Shown here piece by piece: positions 27,717 through 40,600 of a stretch of 64,000 nucleotides of DNA. The stretch is from positions 68,504,984-68,568,983 of the forward strand of contig NC_057919.1 in the NCBI RefSeq assembly GCF_018873765.1, written 5' to 3'. Under the pieces are notes generated by a model that saw only the letters and a program-made list of their open reading frames with translations, did not search any database and was not told where the DNA came from. Every line of letters starts with the position of its first letter. The first letter of the stretch is position 1. Source of the stretch: Telopea speciosissima. Taxonomy: Eukaryota > Streptophyta > Magnoliopsida > Proteales > Proteaceae. Made by a program: the position numbers and the translations under genes.

Positions 27717-28183
27717 TGTAAGTATAAATTTGTACAGGATCGCATATAGATAGATTAAGAACACAACAAAGTATATGACAAAATTGTTCACGGGAGCGTA
27801 CCTTCTTTAGGATCCATGGAGACGACGAAGAACACAGCGGAATAGATCTTTAGTCTCCCTTGAAGTAAGGATCTTCTCCTCTAAACTTCCCTTTAGAACT
27901 TATTCAATGGTAGAACCTTCAAGTCACCATTTCTCCAGAGTGACGACGCAATATTGTGAATGAATAGGGTTTAGAGGAGGGACCTAGCTTTCATTTTATA
28001 CAGATTCCCATTAGATCTTCCCATTAAAGATCTAACGGTGATCTGTGAGCCTACACTAGTCAGTCCATATTAGATCCCCAAGATATTGTGTATCTACCTT
28101 ATTAGACCAATCCATAGAAATAGTAACTGCCACAATTAATAGAGCCCACCCAAAAAGGTAAGAATATCAGAAATATTCTAACA
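27717..28183 (-). repeat. Copia 3' LTR (left)
   Basis: 467 bp. Shares long blocks with 34290-34705, for example AGGATCGCATATAGATAGAT and CTCCTCTAAACTTCCCTTTA. In sense orientation it begins TGTTAGAATATT and ends CTTACA. The purine tract AAGTGGGAGAA lies just inside at 28184-28194. Confidence 0.92.
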
Positions 28184-28687
28184 TTCTCCCACTTGGACTA
28201 TATTAATTGTAACCAAAGTTAGAAAATCAAAGATTTTTGTTTTCGTTCGAAACAGTTCAAAAACATTTTTGAAAAACTTGCGCGTGCCTTTATGTTGGTC
28301 TAGAGATAACTCTAAAATGATCAATCCTCTCACATAGAGTCTCAAACTCCGGATCATGGTGATAACTGCATCTTTTAAGTGACACAGGACCATCCATAAT
28401 CACGAATGTCCTTAACTCTACTGAAATGGATGCAATATGGTAGTGTAGTAATTGAATAACACTTTACAGATAATCTTTATGTGTCATCTCTTTTGTCAGT
28501 TCAATTCTCTTTCCTTAAGTGACGCAATGACACAATAGAGAAAACTTTATGGTTCCAATGAACCTGTATGTCTTACATCTAGTAACTCGAGTTTTACTTT
28601 ATGTGATATAAGACATATCTTTAAGGCCAATAACTAAGTGCCCTGGCCTTTGCTTAATGTTATCACATACCTTAAGACTTTAAAACT

Positions 28688-28689
<2 letters not shown>

Positions 28690-28736
<47 letters not shown>
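28690..28736. repeat. (AT)n microsatellite
   Basis: An uninterrupted AT run of about 47 bp within the copia 3' region. Likely length-variable. Confidence 0.95.
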
Positions 28737-28738
<2 letters not shown>

Positions 28739-31700
28739 TGTCAATAATTAAAACATTCATGTGTTCAAAAGAAACTATATGCAATAACAACTGATATATA
28801 TAAAAACCAAAGTTTATCACACGGTAAAAAATTCACAGATGAAAAGAAATTTTATTTTATAATGGAGCAAAGAAAATGCACCTGAACCCATGTTTATGAC
28901 ATGTCTTTCAAAAACACAAGGGCGAAGATCTTTGGTTAGGGAATCTGTAACCATATCATCTGCACCAATATGCTCCACTTTATTGTCACATTTCTTTGCT
29001 GTCTCTTTTATGGTCAAATACTTAACCTTCATGTGTTTAGACTCTCTAAGTCTTTTATTGTTGTTGTATAAACGCCACAGTAGAACTGTTATTACAGTAT
29101 ATCTGGATGGGTCTATTCACAAAATCTAAAATAGTCAACTACTTTATGAGATTTCTGAGTCAAATAACCTGAGTAGCAGCTCCATGGCATGCTACAAAAC
29201 TTTATCTATATAGTCGAAGTGGTTACCAATATCTGTTTTATGATACTGCCCTTCCTGCCATCAAGAAAACATAACCAGATGTAGATCTCCTCTCATCCTC
29301 ACAGCCAGCAAGGTCGCAATCTGTATGACCCACTAGCTTGAGTTCAGGAATGTGTCTTTATGTTCCATATAATCTTTTGTCCCCTTTAAGTACCTCAATA
29401 CTTTCTTGACAGCAACCTAGTGGCTAAGACCAGGATCTTACTGATATCTACCAAGAAGACCCATCACAAAGGCAATATCTGGTCTGATACAGACATGATC
29501 ATACATGATACTACCTAGTGCGCTAGCATAAGACACATTTTTTATTTCATCCTTCTCAGTTTCATTTTCTGGATATTGTATTGAGCTCAGTTTGTCACCC
29601 CTTAAAACAGGAATATTCTCAGGTTTGCAATCCAGCATACTGAACCTCTCCTGAATACGATCAACATAAACCCTCTGAGAAAAACTTAGTAAACGGCGAG
29701 AATGATCCATATGGATCTGAATGCCAAGGACAAAAGAAACCTCACCAAGGTCCTTCATGTCAAATTCCCTAGATAATAGTTGCATTGTATTATGCAACAT
29801 CCCTAGGTCATTGCTAGCAAGCAGGATGTCATCCATATAAAATATGAGAAAACAGAATTTGCTCCCACTGACTTTGTGATATATACACTGATCCACTTTG
29901 TTTTCCAACAAACCGAATGAAGTCACGACACTGTCGAACTTCAAATACCTCTATCTGGAAGCTTGTTTGAGACCGTAAATAGACTTCTTGAGTCTACACA
30001 AGATGGTCTGAACCATCCACCGCATAAACCCTCAGACTGAACCATATAGACCTCCTCATCAAGGTTTCCATTCAGAAAGGCAGTCTTCACGTCCATCTGG
30101 TGTAACTCTATGTTGAAATGAGCTACTAATGCCATAATTACCCTGAAAGAGTCCTTCGAAGAGACTGAAGAAAAAAAAAACCCATTATAGTCTACTTCCT
30201 CTCTTTGAGTGAATCCCTTGGCTACCAGTCTGGCTTTAAACCTCTCAATCTTACCTTCGGAATCTTTTTGGTCTTGTACACCCAATGGGCTTACAACCTT
30301 TAGGTAAATCAACAAGATCCCAAACACCATTATGTTTCATCGATTGCACCTCATCTCTCATTACATCTAACCATAAATCTAACTGAGGACTAGAAAACAA
30401 CACCTAAATAAGTAACTGGATCAACCACACAGCCTATGTCATAGTCATGTTCTCCCAGATAGACCTCATAGATAGATAGTATAACTGAATTTCTCTGCCT
30501 GATGGATTTTCGTAATGGTGCTACCACTGTCTCACCCTGAATCTGAGGAATCTCAGCTAAAACTGCATCAATGATATGATCCTAAGCCGCATCCTGATGA
30601 AGAGGAATCTCATCAGGTGCTACATGAATGCCAATGACCGTATCAATATCAGACTCCTGAACTCCAGTAAGTGTACCCAATGGCGTAGTATGCCCCATAT
30701 CCGTCTGAATAGGTAGAAGAACAGGTACTGATGTACTAATCATATCACTATCTTGAACAGTCTGAGAACAATCATTCTTTTCGGCCACATCAAATTCAAG
30801 AAACTACGTTGTCTGTGGCTCCATAATCCTAGTGCCTCCGCAGGGATTATAAAATTTATATCCCTCCGAATGATCTGGGTAGGTAACATAATAGCAATAA
30901 GTAGTCCTGGGATCCAACTTGTTCAAAGTCGGATAATATAGTTTTACTTCTGCAGGGCATCCCCAAACTCTAAGATGGTTTAAACTGGGTTTAGTGGTTG
31001 CATCGTTAAGGATATAAAGGGGAGTTTTCAAAGCCTCTCCCATAAGAACTTAGGTAAATTTGTCCTACTAATCATACTCCTCACCAATTCCATAAGGGTA
31101 CGGTAATGCCTTTCGGCGACACCATTTTGTTCAGGACTTCGTGGCATAGCAAACTGACTAACTATCCCAGAGTCCTCTAGGTATTTGGCAAACGGGCCCT
31201 TAAGCTGTCCAGCATTGCTATGTCTGCCATAATACTCACCCCCACGATCGGATCTAACAATTTTAATAACTTTCCCAGCTGTTTCTCAACTTAAGTCCTA
31301 AAAAACTTGAAATTGTCAAGAGATTCAGACTTATCTTTAATTAAGAACAGATAGCCATATCAGGAATAGTCTTCTGTAAAAGTGATAAAAAAATTTAACA
31401 CAGTGTAGCTGAATAGGGACCACCGATGCCAATATGATTGACCTCCAACAGGTCAGAACTACAGGCTGCAGTTTTCTGCTTTATTTTTTGTCATCTTTTT
31501 CTTACAACAGTCTACACAAGTTTCTAGATCACTTCTGAGAGTAGGTAAGATGTCAGACTTTATCAACCTTTCCACTCTAGCCTTAGAAAAATGACCTAAC
31601 CTCTTGTGCCACACTGTGAAAGACCGTTCTTTAGGTAAGGATCTTTTGGAAACAACGTTTTCAACATTATAGGAGACATAGATTTCATTGGGAGACAAAC

Positions 31701-34289
31701 ACAATCTGTATAATCCATTGGACAAAATGCAGGAACCATACTGTTCTTTATTTCAAAATGATAACCACCAATGTCCAATACTGAAATCGAAATTAAATTT
31801 TGCCTGAAGGACGATACATAAAAGGTGCTCTTTAAAATAAAAATTAAAACTAGAAACTAGTAATAAAATGATATCTCCTACGAATTCTACGTCAACATAT
31901 CCATCGTTCCCTATGACAAGCCTTGATTCATCCTGATTTGGCCTTTTTCGATTTATGAACCCCTTGTATGGTAAAGCCAAAGAATCATTACTTGATGGCT
32001 TCGGTTTTGATAACCAAGTCTTCTATTTGTTGCAGTCCTTCTTTATGTGACCTTTCTTCTTGCAAAAGAAGCAGCGATCACACTCTTTCTTGAAAGAGTC
32101 TTTCTTGGGTTCCAAATTGTTAATACGATCGGACTCTTTATTGATAGATTTTTGAGTATGGTTTTTAGACTTTTTACTCTTATGGGATTTGGAAGTAAGA
32201 AGGGCAGTGATGGGTTTATCTTTCTTTAGTTTCTCTTCTTCAGATACAACCTTAGAAATAAGGTCATTAATACTCCAGACTCCATCTTGGGAAATATAGT
32301 AGGTTTGATTGATGTTAAATTCAGAAGGTAGGGTATCAGGAAGAGGAATGTTCAAAGTCTTGAGTTTAGTGCGGTATTCAACCATTCTAATAATGTAATC
32401 CCTAACACCCCTAGAACCATCATATCCCATATTAAATAACCCTAGCAGAAGCCTCCCACTCTTAGCATTCGATGAAACTTTGTATCTGATGGAAATTGCA
32501 TCTAGCAATTCTCTGACAGTATATTTATCAGGCAGACCACTTTATGATATTCTTTATAGATAATACAGCTAAGTGATTACTCTTTTCCCATGCAGCATGC
32601 ACGGATTTTTCATCTTCAGTACTATCAGTTATTAGGTTTACTGGCCTATCCATTACAAGGGATGTATGCACATTTACCATTTCCATAGCAAACATAAAGT
32701 CATCTTGCCACTTCTTCAAATTTAACTCAGTAAAAATCTCAATGGTTACCATATTATTGTTGACAGAAAAAGTGACAAAAAAATCAAACAATATATATTA
32801 TTAGTACAATGTGAGCAATGTGTAACTTTGAAAACCATATAAGTACACATTTTAGAGAGTTCACAAGCATCACCATGTAAACACTTTTGGGCAGAATTCA
32901 TGATATGCAGTTGTAATACCCCCTCACGCATTAGCGGCCATGAGAATATATTCTAATCCTTGATAATCTATCACCTTTGGGTGTATAGACTTCTTGGGTC
33001 AGTCAATCCTCAATCATATGCTGCATGTGTGACCCTCTAAGAACTAATATACAATCACCACCTTTGGGTGTATAACTATGCATTAGAACCAGAGAAATCC
33101 CATTACCATATGAGACCAATATTCCATGAACCCAATCAAGAGTGTCACTTTGGCGGTCAACCCTTAATTAGATCCACAAAACTCTCTCATATAGGGACAT
33201 ACTTAATGTTACTCACACAAACCATAATGTATGTAATTTTACACTGGATGACAAGGGGCTAAATTGTCCAAAAATTACAACACATGCCAATCACATCGTT
33301 TGAAAAGGTTTGGGATTGCAAAAAACAATCAAACTTAATTAACCAAAATTGCTAGATTACATAAAGCAAACATTCCAATAATATAGAATATGCAAAAAAT
33401 TCCTGAATTAACAAAAAGATTCCAGAAATCATGCAAAAAGATGGAAAAGTAACAAAAAAAACTACTATTATGCAATTTTCACAAATCCTGATGCATCAAA
33501 TATACCAAAATTACCTATCAAAATGTAAAGAATTTCGAGACGAATCCAACGGTACCTGAAACCCCCCAAACGGAGCTCCTACGCTCCCTCACGTGTCGGT
33601 CAAAGTGTACGCGTGCAAACAACGCGCGGTCAAAGATTTCAAAATCAAAGCAGAATCAAACCAGGTTTAGGTCCGGTCCAACCGTGAGTTCGACTCGGTT
33701 CGGTCCAAACGATCCACCCACGTGAACCGGATCGGTCAACCAAGTCACATGTCGACCCAACGGGTCATCAAAAAGGGGTTCATGGGTCGACCTTAATGGG
33801 TCATCGGGTCGGGTTCCCGGGTCGACCCGAATGGGTAAGGGTCTCTTTTTCGGGTTAACCCAAATGGGTCAAGTTCTCGGGCCACGGGTCTGACCTGAAT
33901 GAATCGCGGGTTCGGGCTTACCGGTCCGACCCATATGGGTCAGGGTCACTGGTACCGGGTTGACCCGCAGGTCAGGTAAAAAATGCTTTTTTTTTTTAAA
34001 CCCAGCGAGCAAGTGAGATCACCCGCCGGAGTCCGTCGGCGCGTGAGGGCGCATCCGACGGCGATCCACATACCAGAATGCTCGCGATGCCGAGACCTTC
34101 AACCCCGTATGGTTGGTTTCAATTTTCGCCGGTCGAAAATTTTAACAATGGCCGGAAAACGTACGGATTCAACAGGAAACCCCATAAATTATTTTTTTTC
34201 GACAGATCGATTCAAAACCACAATGAACAGAAGTCACAAATCAATCCATATAGGTTCATAATCAAGTCTATAACCGCTCTGATACCACA

Positions 34290-34705
34290 TGTAAGCACAA
34301 ATCCGTACAGGATCGCATATAGATAGATTAAGAACATAACAAAATATGTGACAGAATCGTTCACGGGAGCGTACCTTCTTTAGAATCCATGGAGCAAAGA
34401 TCTTCTCCTCTAAACTTCCCTTTAGAACTGGCTCAATGGTAGAACCTTCAAGTCACCGTTTCTCTAGAGTGCCGACGCAATATTGTGAATGAACAGGGTT
34501 TAGAGGAGGGACCTAGCTTCCCCTTTATACAGATTCTCATTAGATCTTCCCATTAAAGATCTAACAGTGATCTGTGAGCCTACACTAGCCAGTCCATATT
34601 AGATCCTCAAGATATTGTGTATCTACCTTATTAGACCAACCCATAGAAATACTAACTGCCACAATTAATAGAGCCCACCCAAAAAGATAAGAATATCATA
34701 AATTG
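34290..34705 (-). repeat. Copia 5' LTR (right)
   Basis: 416 bp, the shorter partner of the left LTR. The primer site TGGTATCAGAGCGG (minus strand, 34274-34287) abuts it, complementary to the 3' end of initiator tRNA-Met as in most plant copia elements. Confidence 0.92.
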
Positions 34706-34776
34706 TTTACGCCTAACCCCATGTGTTTAAGTGCAGCCTACGTTTCCGACACAGAGAACATTCTCCCTTAATATAA

Positions 34777-35556
34777 ATCTCACATGCTCAAGATAAGAGA
34801 GAAAATAATAATAAACTAAACTTTCATAGGTGACAATAATACATGATGTCGTGGGAAATTTTTTCCCATTTGTTTATTAGATCATCCCATTATATTTATT
34901 AGGGTAATACAATCGCATGGATCCCATGCCTAGACACATAAAGCATCTTTGGTGACTAGAAATTCTGTCTTTACATGGGTATAAGGCGGTAATTTCCAAG
35001 CCCATAAGGCGCTTTGTTTGTCTAGGCATGAGATCCACGAAGGCGTACGACTGGCTAGCACTATTTTTTTGAATATATTATTTATTAATTAGACAAAAAA
35101 ATTCATTGTAGAGGAATGTAGCATTGAGACAGAGGAAATGAAATGACTGTCACCCTCAATGAAAGATGGAAATCCCACCCCCTATGATACTAAATAGTGC
35201 ATTTTCACTTGCCATCTCTGCCTGCGCAAGCAAGAGCTAGACTCCCCCCACAAAGAACGCCGACCCTGATTAATAAATAGTAAACACACCAATTATCAAA
35301 ATTATCCATAAAAAACAGAATAATGATCTCTTCTTTCTTATTAGCTTTTTCCAAATTGATTAAAGCCTAAGGCCCCTTCCCTCACCAGGAATCTGACACC
35401 ATCCCATTCGTACATCATACAGAGAATCAAACCATCCACCTGGCCTCTCTCACTCAATTTGTGTATAGTATAAATAATCCAGACCCACCTCCTCCATGCT
35501 TCGCCATTGGAGTTTTTCCAATCTGAGTCCAACACTGTAAGTGTAATTAAGAAAGA
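34777..35556. other. Intergenic, upstream of the GRDP-like gene
   Basis: Holds a weak foldback (about 34915-35065) with CATGCCTAGACACATAAAG and TGTCTAGGCATGAGATCCA arms, then sequence that must contain the promoter and leader of the gene at 35557. No clear TATA box found. Confidence 0.4.
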
Positions 35557-38500
35557 ATGTCGAAGCTGAGTAAGGGTATCGAGGTGTCCGACGATGCCTC
35601 GATCAGAAGTCTCAGTGAGATATTGGACGATTCAGCTTCTATCCGATTCAGTATTGATCTGGTCGGCGCAGCCAGAAGACATCTCTCCTTCTTAAGAATC
35701 GTCGACGAGTCTCCATGGCTTCACCACTCCAATACTACCCTCCTCTCCATCCGAAGGTTTGCTTCTTTCGTAAATCCCTAATCTACTCTGCTCTACTTCC
35801 TCAATTAATTTGATCGGATTCGTTTGCTTCTTAGGTATGACGAGCTGTGGATGCCTTTTATCGCTGATCTCACGGTTGGGTCAACAACGCCTCCGATGCT
35901 TCTTCCTCCTTTGGACATTCAATGGGTCTGGCACTGTCACTCTCTGAATCCGGTAAATTAAACAAACAAAATAATGGAGCTCTACATGTTCGATGATTTT
36001 CCCTTTCAGTTGGAAACTCTGAAAACGGGACGATTCCCCATTTCAGGCAAAATACCGGCAATACTGTGAGTCCAGATTCTCGAAATTGGTGGGGAAACCC
36101 GTAATCTTAGACGATGAGAACGAAGAGTACGCTTTGAATAGATGCAGGGATCTCTGGAACCGCAGATACCCGTCGGAACCTTTCGAGCTCGAAGCCGACA
36201 CCATCACCGGAATCGACGATTCCCTTGCCACTACTGTTACGAACGAGGACATCTTCTCCCAAGTTTCTAAGAACAGATCCTTGTATTCCAAGTTCTCCCA
36301 GCCTTACATGTTCGAAATCGTTTATCTGATCGCAGCCAGGCAAAGATACAAGGGGCTTCTGTATCTTCTGCAGAGTTTGCAGAGGTCGGGAGCTGGAGTC
36401 GACGGAGGAGGTTCAAACTCAGTTCTTGTGCCCACATCAGATATTCTGCTGATGTGGTTGACCCATCAGGTGAAATTGTGAGAATATATTCGCCTTTGTT
36501 GCTCCCTTACTTACTCATGAACTATGACTAATCTGGGCTTGGCTTGAAACAGAGCTATCCGTTGGCGTACGCCGGTGACATGAAGGAGATGGAAGGGGAC
36601 CTAGAGAAGGTGGTAGGGGTTTGGGATTCTGTGAAGGAAGAGGACATGGAAGCCACCAAGGAGCTGTGGGAGAAAACGATCGGCCAGCCATACGAGAAAG
36701 CAGGAGCTACCTTGGATCAAACTCCATCTTCGAAATCGCTGGTTTATTGGGAAATCTCAGACTATGACGTCAACAGGAAATACAAGTCCATGGAACCCAG
36801 GTTCTTGTTGGAGGTCTAACCCTGTCTGTGAGACTCAACACTCTGCATTTTTAGATTCTATGGCTTCTAGGTTAGTTTCATTAGCCGCAGGGTGTGCGGT
36901 GCACATCCTGTGGCATAATAGGAGCCAAGTGTGACACGCATGGCACAGTCACACTTGGCCCCTGCCGGGATCTTGATTCTCTACGGCCGAGCAATCAAAC
37001 GATTGTGTGGGGTCTCAGATAGGCAGGAGTGAAATGACCTTCCTACCTACTGCCCGAGTCCATGTCCTACATGTGTGAGGCCGCACAACGATCACTCGAC
37101 TACCTGACCGTAGAGGATCCAAATTGGCCTCTATTGTATGCACCGCATGCTCTGCAGGATAGAGAATTTTTATTTTTTGGTGCCTAAATTTACTTTAACT
37201 ATTTTTTCTTAACTTTTTTGCTTGGCTTCTACTTCAAAAATATTTAAATATCCTTAGTCAATGCGGATCGAAATCGATGATGGTTGGACCTGATTTTGGC
37301 TGTTTTAGGGATGAAATTTTGTTGCTACACTGTAGCGAGAATGTTTTTACTGTATGGCTTGCATCTAAGAAAATGGGATCTTAAAGAGTATTTTAGAAAA
37401 TACTGAAACCTAGGTTGGTTTTTATGAACCTAAAGGGGAAGTGAATTATTCCATTTTCTTGGCTGCTAACCTTGTAGCAGGAACACATTCCTGGGGGCAC
37501 CGATTTTAGTCGATCCAACCCGAATCAAAACCGATCATGGCCAGTCCTCATTTCAGTTGATTTAGAATAGTCAATTCTAGTGTATTTTTGAGATCTGATT
37601 GATCTGGATTGAAATTGACCAATTCGATCCTCAATTTCGAGTTTAAAATCCTTTCATGAAAATAGGACAGCTGGAAGTAGAGGTGGTCAGTTCATTTGTT
37701 GGTTTTTTAAATTGGACACCCCATTACATGGTATCAAAATCGGCTAACTCGGATAGGAATTGATCAAAACCGATCCCAATACTATCTGATTAGGTCGGGT
37801 TGACCCACTTCTAAACAAGTTTTAAACCCTGCCACTGTCTTAATCTTTAGAGAAGATATTAGCATCAACAAACTTACAAACCCAAATGGATATCAATTGA
37901 AAACCAAACAAGCTCATGTTATTGATCTCTAAAGTGATGGTGTCCGTCGCTGATCATGACGGACAGTGTCTTTTTATTCTTTTTTCCTTTTGTATATGTA
38001 AAGGTGGACCCATCTTACCTCATAGAGGTAAAATCAATTTTAAACCATTCATTAACATCAATAGTCGCTTTGGCCGAGTGGTTAAGGCGTGTGCCTGCTA
38101 AGTACATGGGGTTTCCCCGCGAGAGTTCGAATCTCTCAGGCGACGAATTTTTCCTTTTTCCTCCTTTCCGATCAAACTGTGAAATCTCTCTCTCCCTCCC
38201 ACAGGTATGCGTTTTCATAGGGTCGAACCCCAAAGTCAAAGAAGTGGTCAAAGGGGCGAAACACGAGTTCCTGCGTCTCTGCACCATTAAATGCCATAAG
38301 GAGCTAAAGATCGACAAGAGCATCGCCGACGGCGTTTCGTGGAGGAAGACATGGCATCTGTATTGCGAGTTTGGGACGAGAGGTGTGGTCTTCGAACGCC
38401 GGTGCCGGCGCGGCGGAGGTTGTTTCAGAGGAAAAAGTACCCTCATTGACAAAGTAGAATTCCTGTGGAACGACTTACTCCGAGCTCCCTCTCTTACTCT

Positions 38501-39890
38501 GGCAAACAAAATGGAGCTGCAAACGGAACAGTTGAGCCTGAGGGTAGTGGCCTCCATTACTCCACCCGTCCAAGCACCTTACCTGTTGAAGTGCGTTCCT
38601 GACAGGGTCACCGACGACTCCGGCGCCATGATTTCCGACGTGATACTCAGAATGAACAATTATCGTCCGCAGGAAGGACGGTGGTTGTCTCGCACCGTGC
38701 TCGACTATGCTGGTAGGGAGTGCTTCGTTATCAGGATCAGGTACTATAAAACCCATAGCATCTTCTCTCTAGCTACTACCAGTAATAAGTCTCCAATCAT
38801 TTCTTGAATTCCACCAAACAAAAATATTTATTCTGTTTATAGAGTGGCCGGAGGATTTTGGAGGAGAGGTGGAGAAACGCCGGCGGCGGTGAGATGGCAG
38901 GACAGGATCATAGAGATACGTGAAGGTTCTTGGAAGTACGTCGCCGGTTCCATCGGCACCGCTCCAGGTTTGTTTTTTTCAATACCATAACGTACTCTAA
39001 TGGCCTTGTGCATCTTTGTCGGTGCTAACTCAGCTCTGGCGTTCGCACAAACAGAGAAAGTGGTCGGAACTGCAACGCCGGTGGAAGAAGAAGAAGAATC
39101 GAGAGCCAGAAAAGCTTCCTGGCATCTCTCCACGGGAGAAGAGTTAACGATACATTGGGAATCCACATCACCCCTTTTCGTTCTCTCCTTCCACCTTGAA
39201 AACAATAGCTCCCTTGAGCCATCCGAAAAGGTAGAATACAAATTCTTTCATTAATTCTTCTGAGGAGGAAAATTGGGAAAAGAAAAAATTAATTTCGTCC
39301 AATTCATCATTCTATTTCTGTGTTGTAAACTTGGAATGAACGAAATGCAGGTGAGGTTGCTAAAAGGTAGGAAGATGCAGTATCGAGAATCAAAGAAATT
39401 TGATTCAGAGAGAAATCAAGTCCAGGAAGAGGACCAGGAGGAGAACTGCGTGGAAGAAGCAGAAGAAGAAGAAGGTTTCGTGACAGTGGTTCGATTCACG
39501 CCGGAGAACCCGAATGGGAGAGCAACGGCTTTGTTGAATTGGAAGTTATTGGTGGTGGAGTTGCTGCCCGAGGAGGATGCGGTGATGTTATTGCTTTTGT
39601 GCATAGCGATACTCTGGAGCGTATCGGAGAAGACAAAGGAGGACTTTGGGAGACTTTTGGTGAGGAGGAGATTGAAAGAAGCTAAGATTGGAACCAGAGA
39701 TTGGGGTTCTGTCATGCTTCACCCTTGGTGTACCACTTCTTCTCCTTCTCTTCATTCGTCTTACCTTCTTCCTTGGTACTGGAATGCCAAGGCGGTAATG
39801 GCCTCAGTAGATGCTGATCCTGCTTCGAGGTTTAATTACTCTCTGGCTGAAGGTGGTGATAAGCTTTATAAGCGAGAAATTTTGTTCTAA
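35557..39890 (+). CDS. DUF1399/GRDP-family protein, eight exons
   Basis: Exons 35557-35756, 35835-35952, 36047-36469, 36553-36813, 38205-38740, 38843-38967, 39055-39230 and 39351-39890. All have GT/AG introns in consistent phase, giving 792 residues. The N-terminal DUF1399 region shows RYDELWMPFIADLTVG, WVWHCHSLNP (residues 97-106) and NRCRDLWNRRYPSEPFE. It continues with AARQRYKGLLYLLQ and LLMWLTHQ (to residue 247), then RKYKSMEPRFLLE leading to a C2-like segment. This layout matches Arabidopsis At1g56230 and the glycine-rich-domain proteins GRDP1/GRDP2, but no glycine-rich repeat is present; instead there is an acidic Glu-rich patch at about 635-655. Relatives are linked to stress and auxin responses; the biochemical role is unknown. 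Intron 4 (1391 bp) carries a MITE and a tRNA gene. If intron 4 were retained the frame would stop at once after LLEV. Confidence 0.92.
36885..37159. mobile_element. Foldback MITE in GRDP-like intron 4
   Basis: The left arm GCAGGGTGTGCGGTGCACAT pairs with the inverted right arm GCAGAGCATGCGGTGCATAC. Inner arms around TCTCTACGG and TACCTGACCGTAGAGG also pair. Within the intron and non-coding; superfamily not determined. Confidence 0.65.
38064..38145 (+). tRNA. trnS-GCU: tRNA-Ser(GCU)
   Basis: 82 nt class II tRNA. The acceptor stem GTCGCTT pairs with AGGCGAC (one G-U), discriminator G. The D-arm TGGCCGAGTGGTTAAGGC carries the A box, the anticodon loop CTGCTAA gives anticodon GCU (38097-38099) reading AGC/AGU, there is a long variable arm (CATGGGGTTTCCCCGC), and the T-arm GAGAGTTCGAATCTCTC carries the B box. 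T-runs follow at about 38149 and 38153. It lies in sense inside intron 4 of the DUF1399 gene, ending about 60 bp before the acceptor at 38204. It is complete and likely functional as a Pol III gene. Confidence 0.95.
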
Positions 39891-39989
39891 GCCTTCCAAA
39901 GAATTTATTTTATTTTTCTCACTTTAGAACCTGCTTTTTTGTTAATTTTTAGTTTTTGGTTGTTGAAATCTTTAGACCCTGTTTACTAT

Positions 39990-40600
39990 CTCCTTAAATA
40001 TTAGATACAAAAAATGGGAAATAGCAGTGATTTATTAGAACATGCAACAACTCAAGGCATTGAGAGCAAACATATCTCTCCCAACCAAGGAGTGGAAAGC
40101 GGTCAAACAGAGCCCTCCGAGTCAGGGAGTCAGCCACACTGTTTATTTCTCTTGGAACATAACAAAAATTACAAATAACAAACAATGATGACAAATGTAA
40201 AATATCGTCAAGAATCGGACAGATCAGTAACGGTGATGGCTGTGTAACATCAATTAGAAATCTGATTAGGTTGAAATTATCAGATTCTATGATGACTCTC
40301 ATGTGACAATATGCTTGTAGATCCACCAAGCTTTGACGAACCACCATCGCCTCACCAACCAGAATATCATTGAAATGTCGTGGGGATGACATAACCATTA
40401 GTGGGTGCACTTGCATAATCCCACCAGACATAACCATTAACCAATACCACCAGAAGAGCCATCCAAAGTTAGACTTGCATCACAATTGCATTTAATAAAA
40501 TCTGATTACTGTAATTGCCAATGTAGAAGACCATTCATATTTGTAGTAGAAACACTTCGAACAGTAGGAAGAGATCCAATAAAATCCTTTCCGTCCATAT
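39990..40600 (-). mobile_element. LINE RNase H-like (RVT_3) remnant
   Basis: Minus-strand residues include FIKCNCDASL, then VGEAMVVRQSLVDLQ, MRVIIESDNFNLIRFL, YVPREINSVADSLTRRAL, the ordered blocks of the plant L1 RNase H-like domain. The upstream part is in another frame. A dead tail fragment just 3' of the GRDP-like gene, on the opposite strand. Confidence 0.72.

Larger units (their letters stand above)
27717..34705 (-). mobile_element. Ty1/copia LTR retrotransposon fossil
   Basis: About 7.0 kb, minus-strand sense. Both LTRs are present (27717-28183 and 34290-34705), with an initiator-tRNA-type primer site next to the right LTR and a purine tract next to the left one. The 5 bp target duplication is ATTAC/TTTAC. 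Domain order on the minus strand is gag with a CCHC knuckle (about 32800-32020), GAG-pre-integrase (about 31725-31459), integrase (about 31450-30800), reverse transcriptase (about 30330-29440) and RNase H (about 29030-28820), which is the copia order. It is broken, with many interruptions. The LTRs are alike but carry scattered differences and an indel of about 50 bp, so it is not a recent insertion. Confidence 0.93.
27637..34767. mobile_element. Mutator-type MITE split by a copia element
   Basis: The left half 27637-27716 (ATGTTCTCTGTGCCGTAG through GGTAGGATGGTCATTAC) and the right half 34711-34767 (CCCCATGTGTTTAAGTGCAG through CACAGAGAACATTCTCCC) are the two arms of one MITE of about 137 bp. 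An exact 9 bp duplication TTAATATAA (27628-27636 and 34768-34776) bounds the pair across 7 kb. Everything between is the Ty1/copia element. Confidence 0.88.

Noticed and set aside
27717-34705. Copia frames as host protein genes
   Set aside because: Domain order, LTRs, primer site and target duplication show a retrotransposon fossil.
38015-38557. Minus-strand 180-residue frame
   Set aside because: Antisense shadow of exon 5 and the tRNA, with no domain.
37956-38807. A 283-residue gene starting at 37956
   Set aside because: It reads through intron 4 and the tRNA gene; only the part from 38205 is an exon of the DUF1399 gene.
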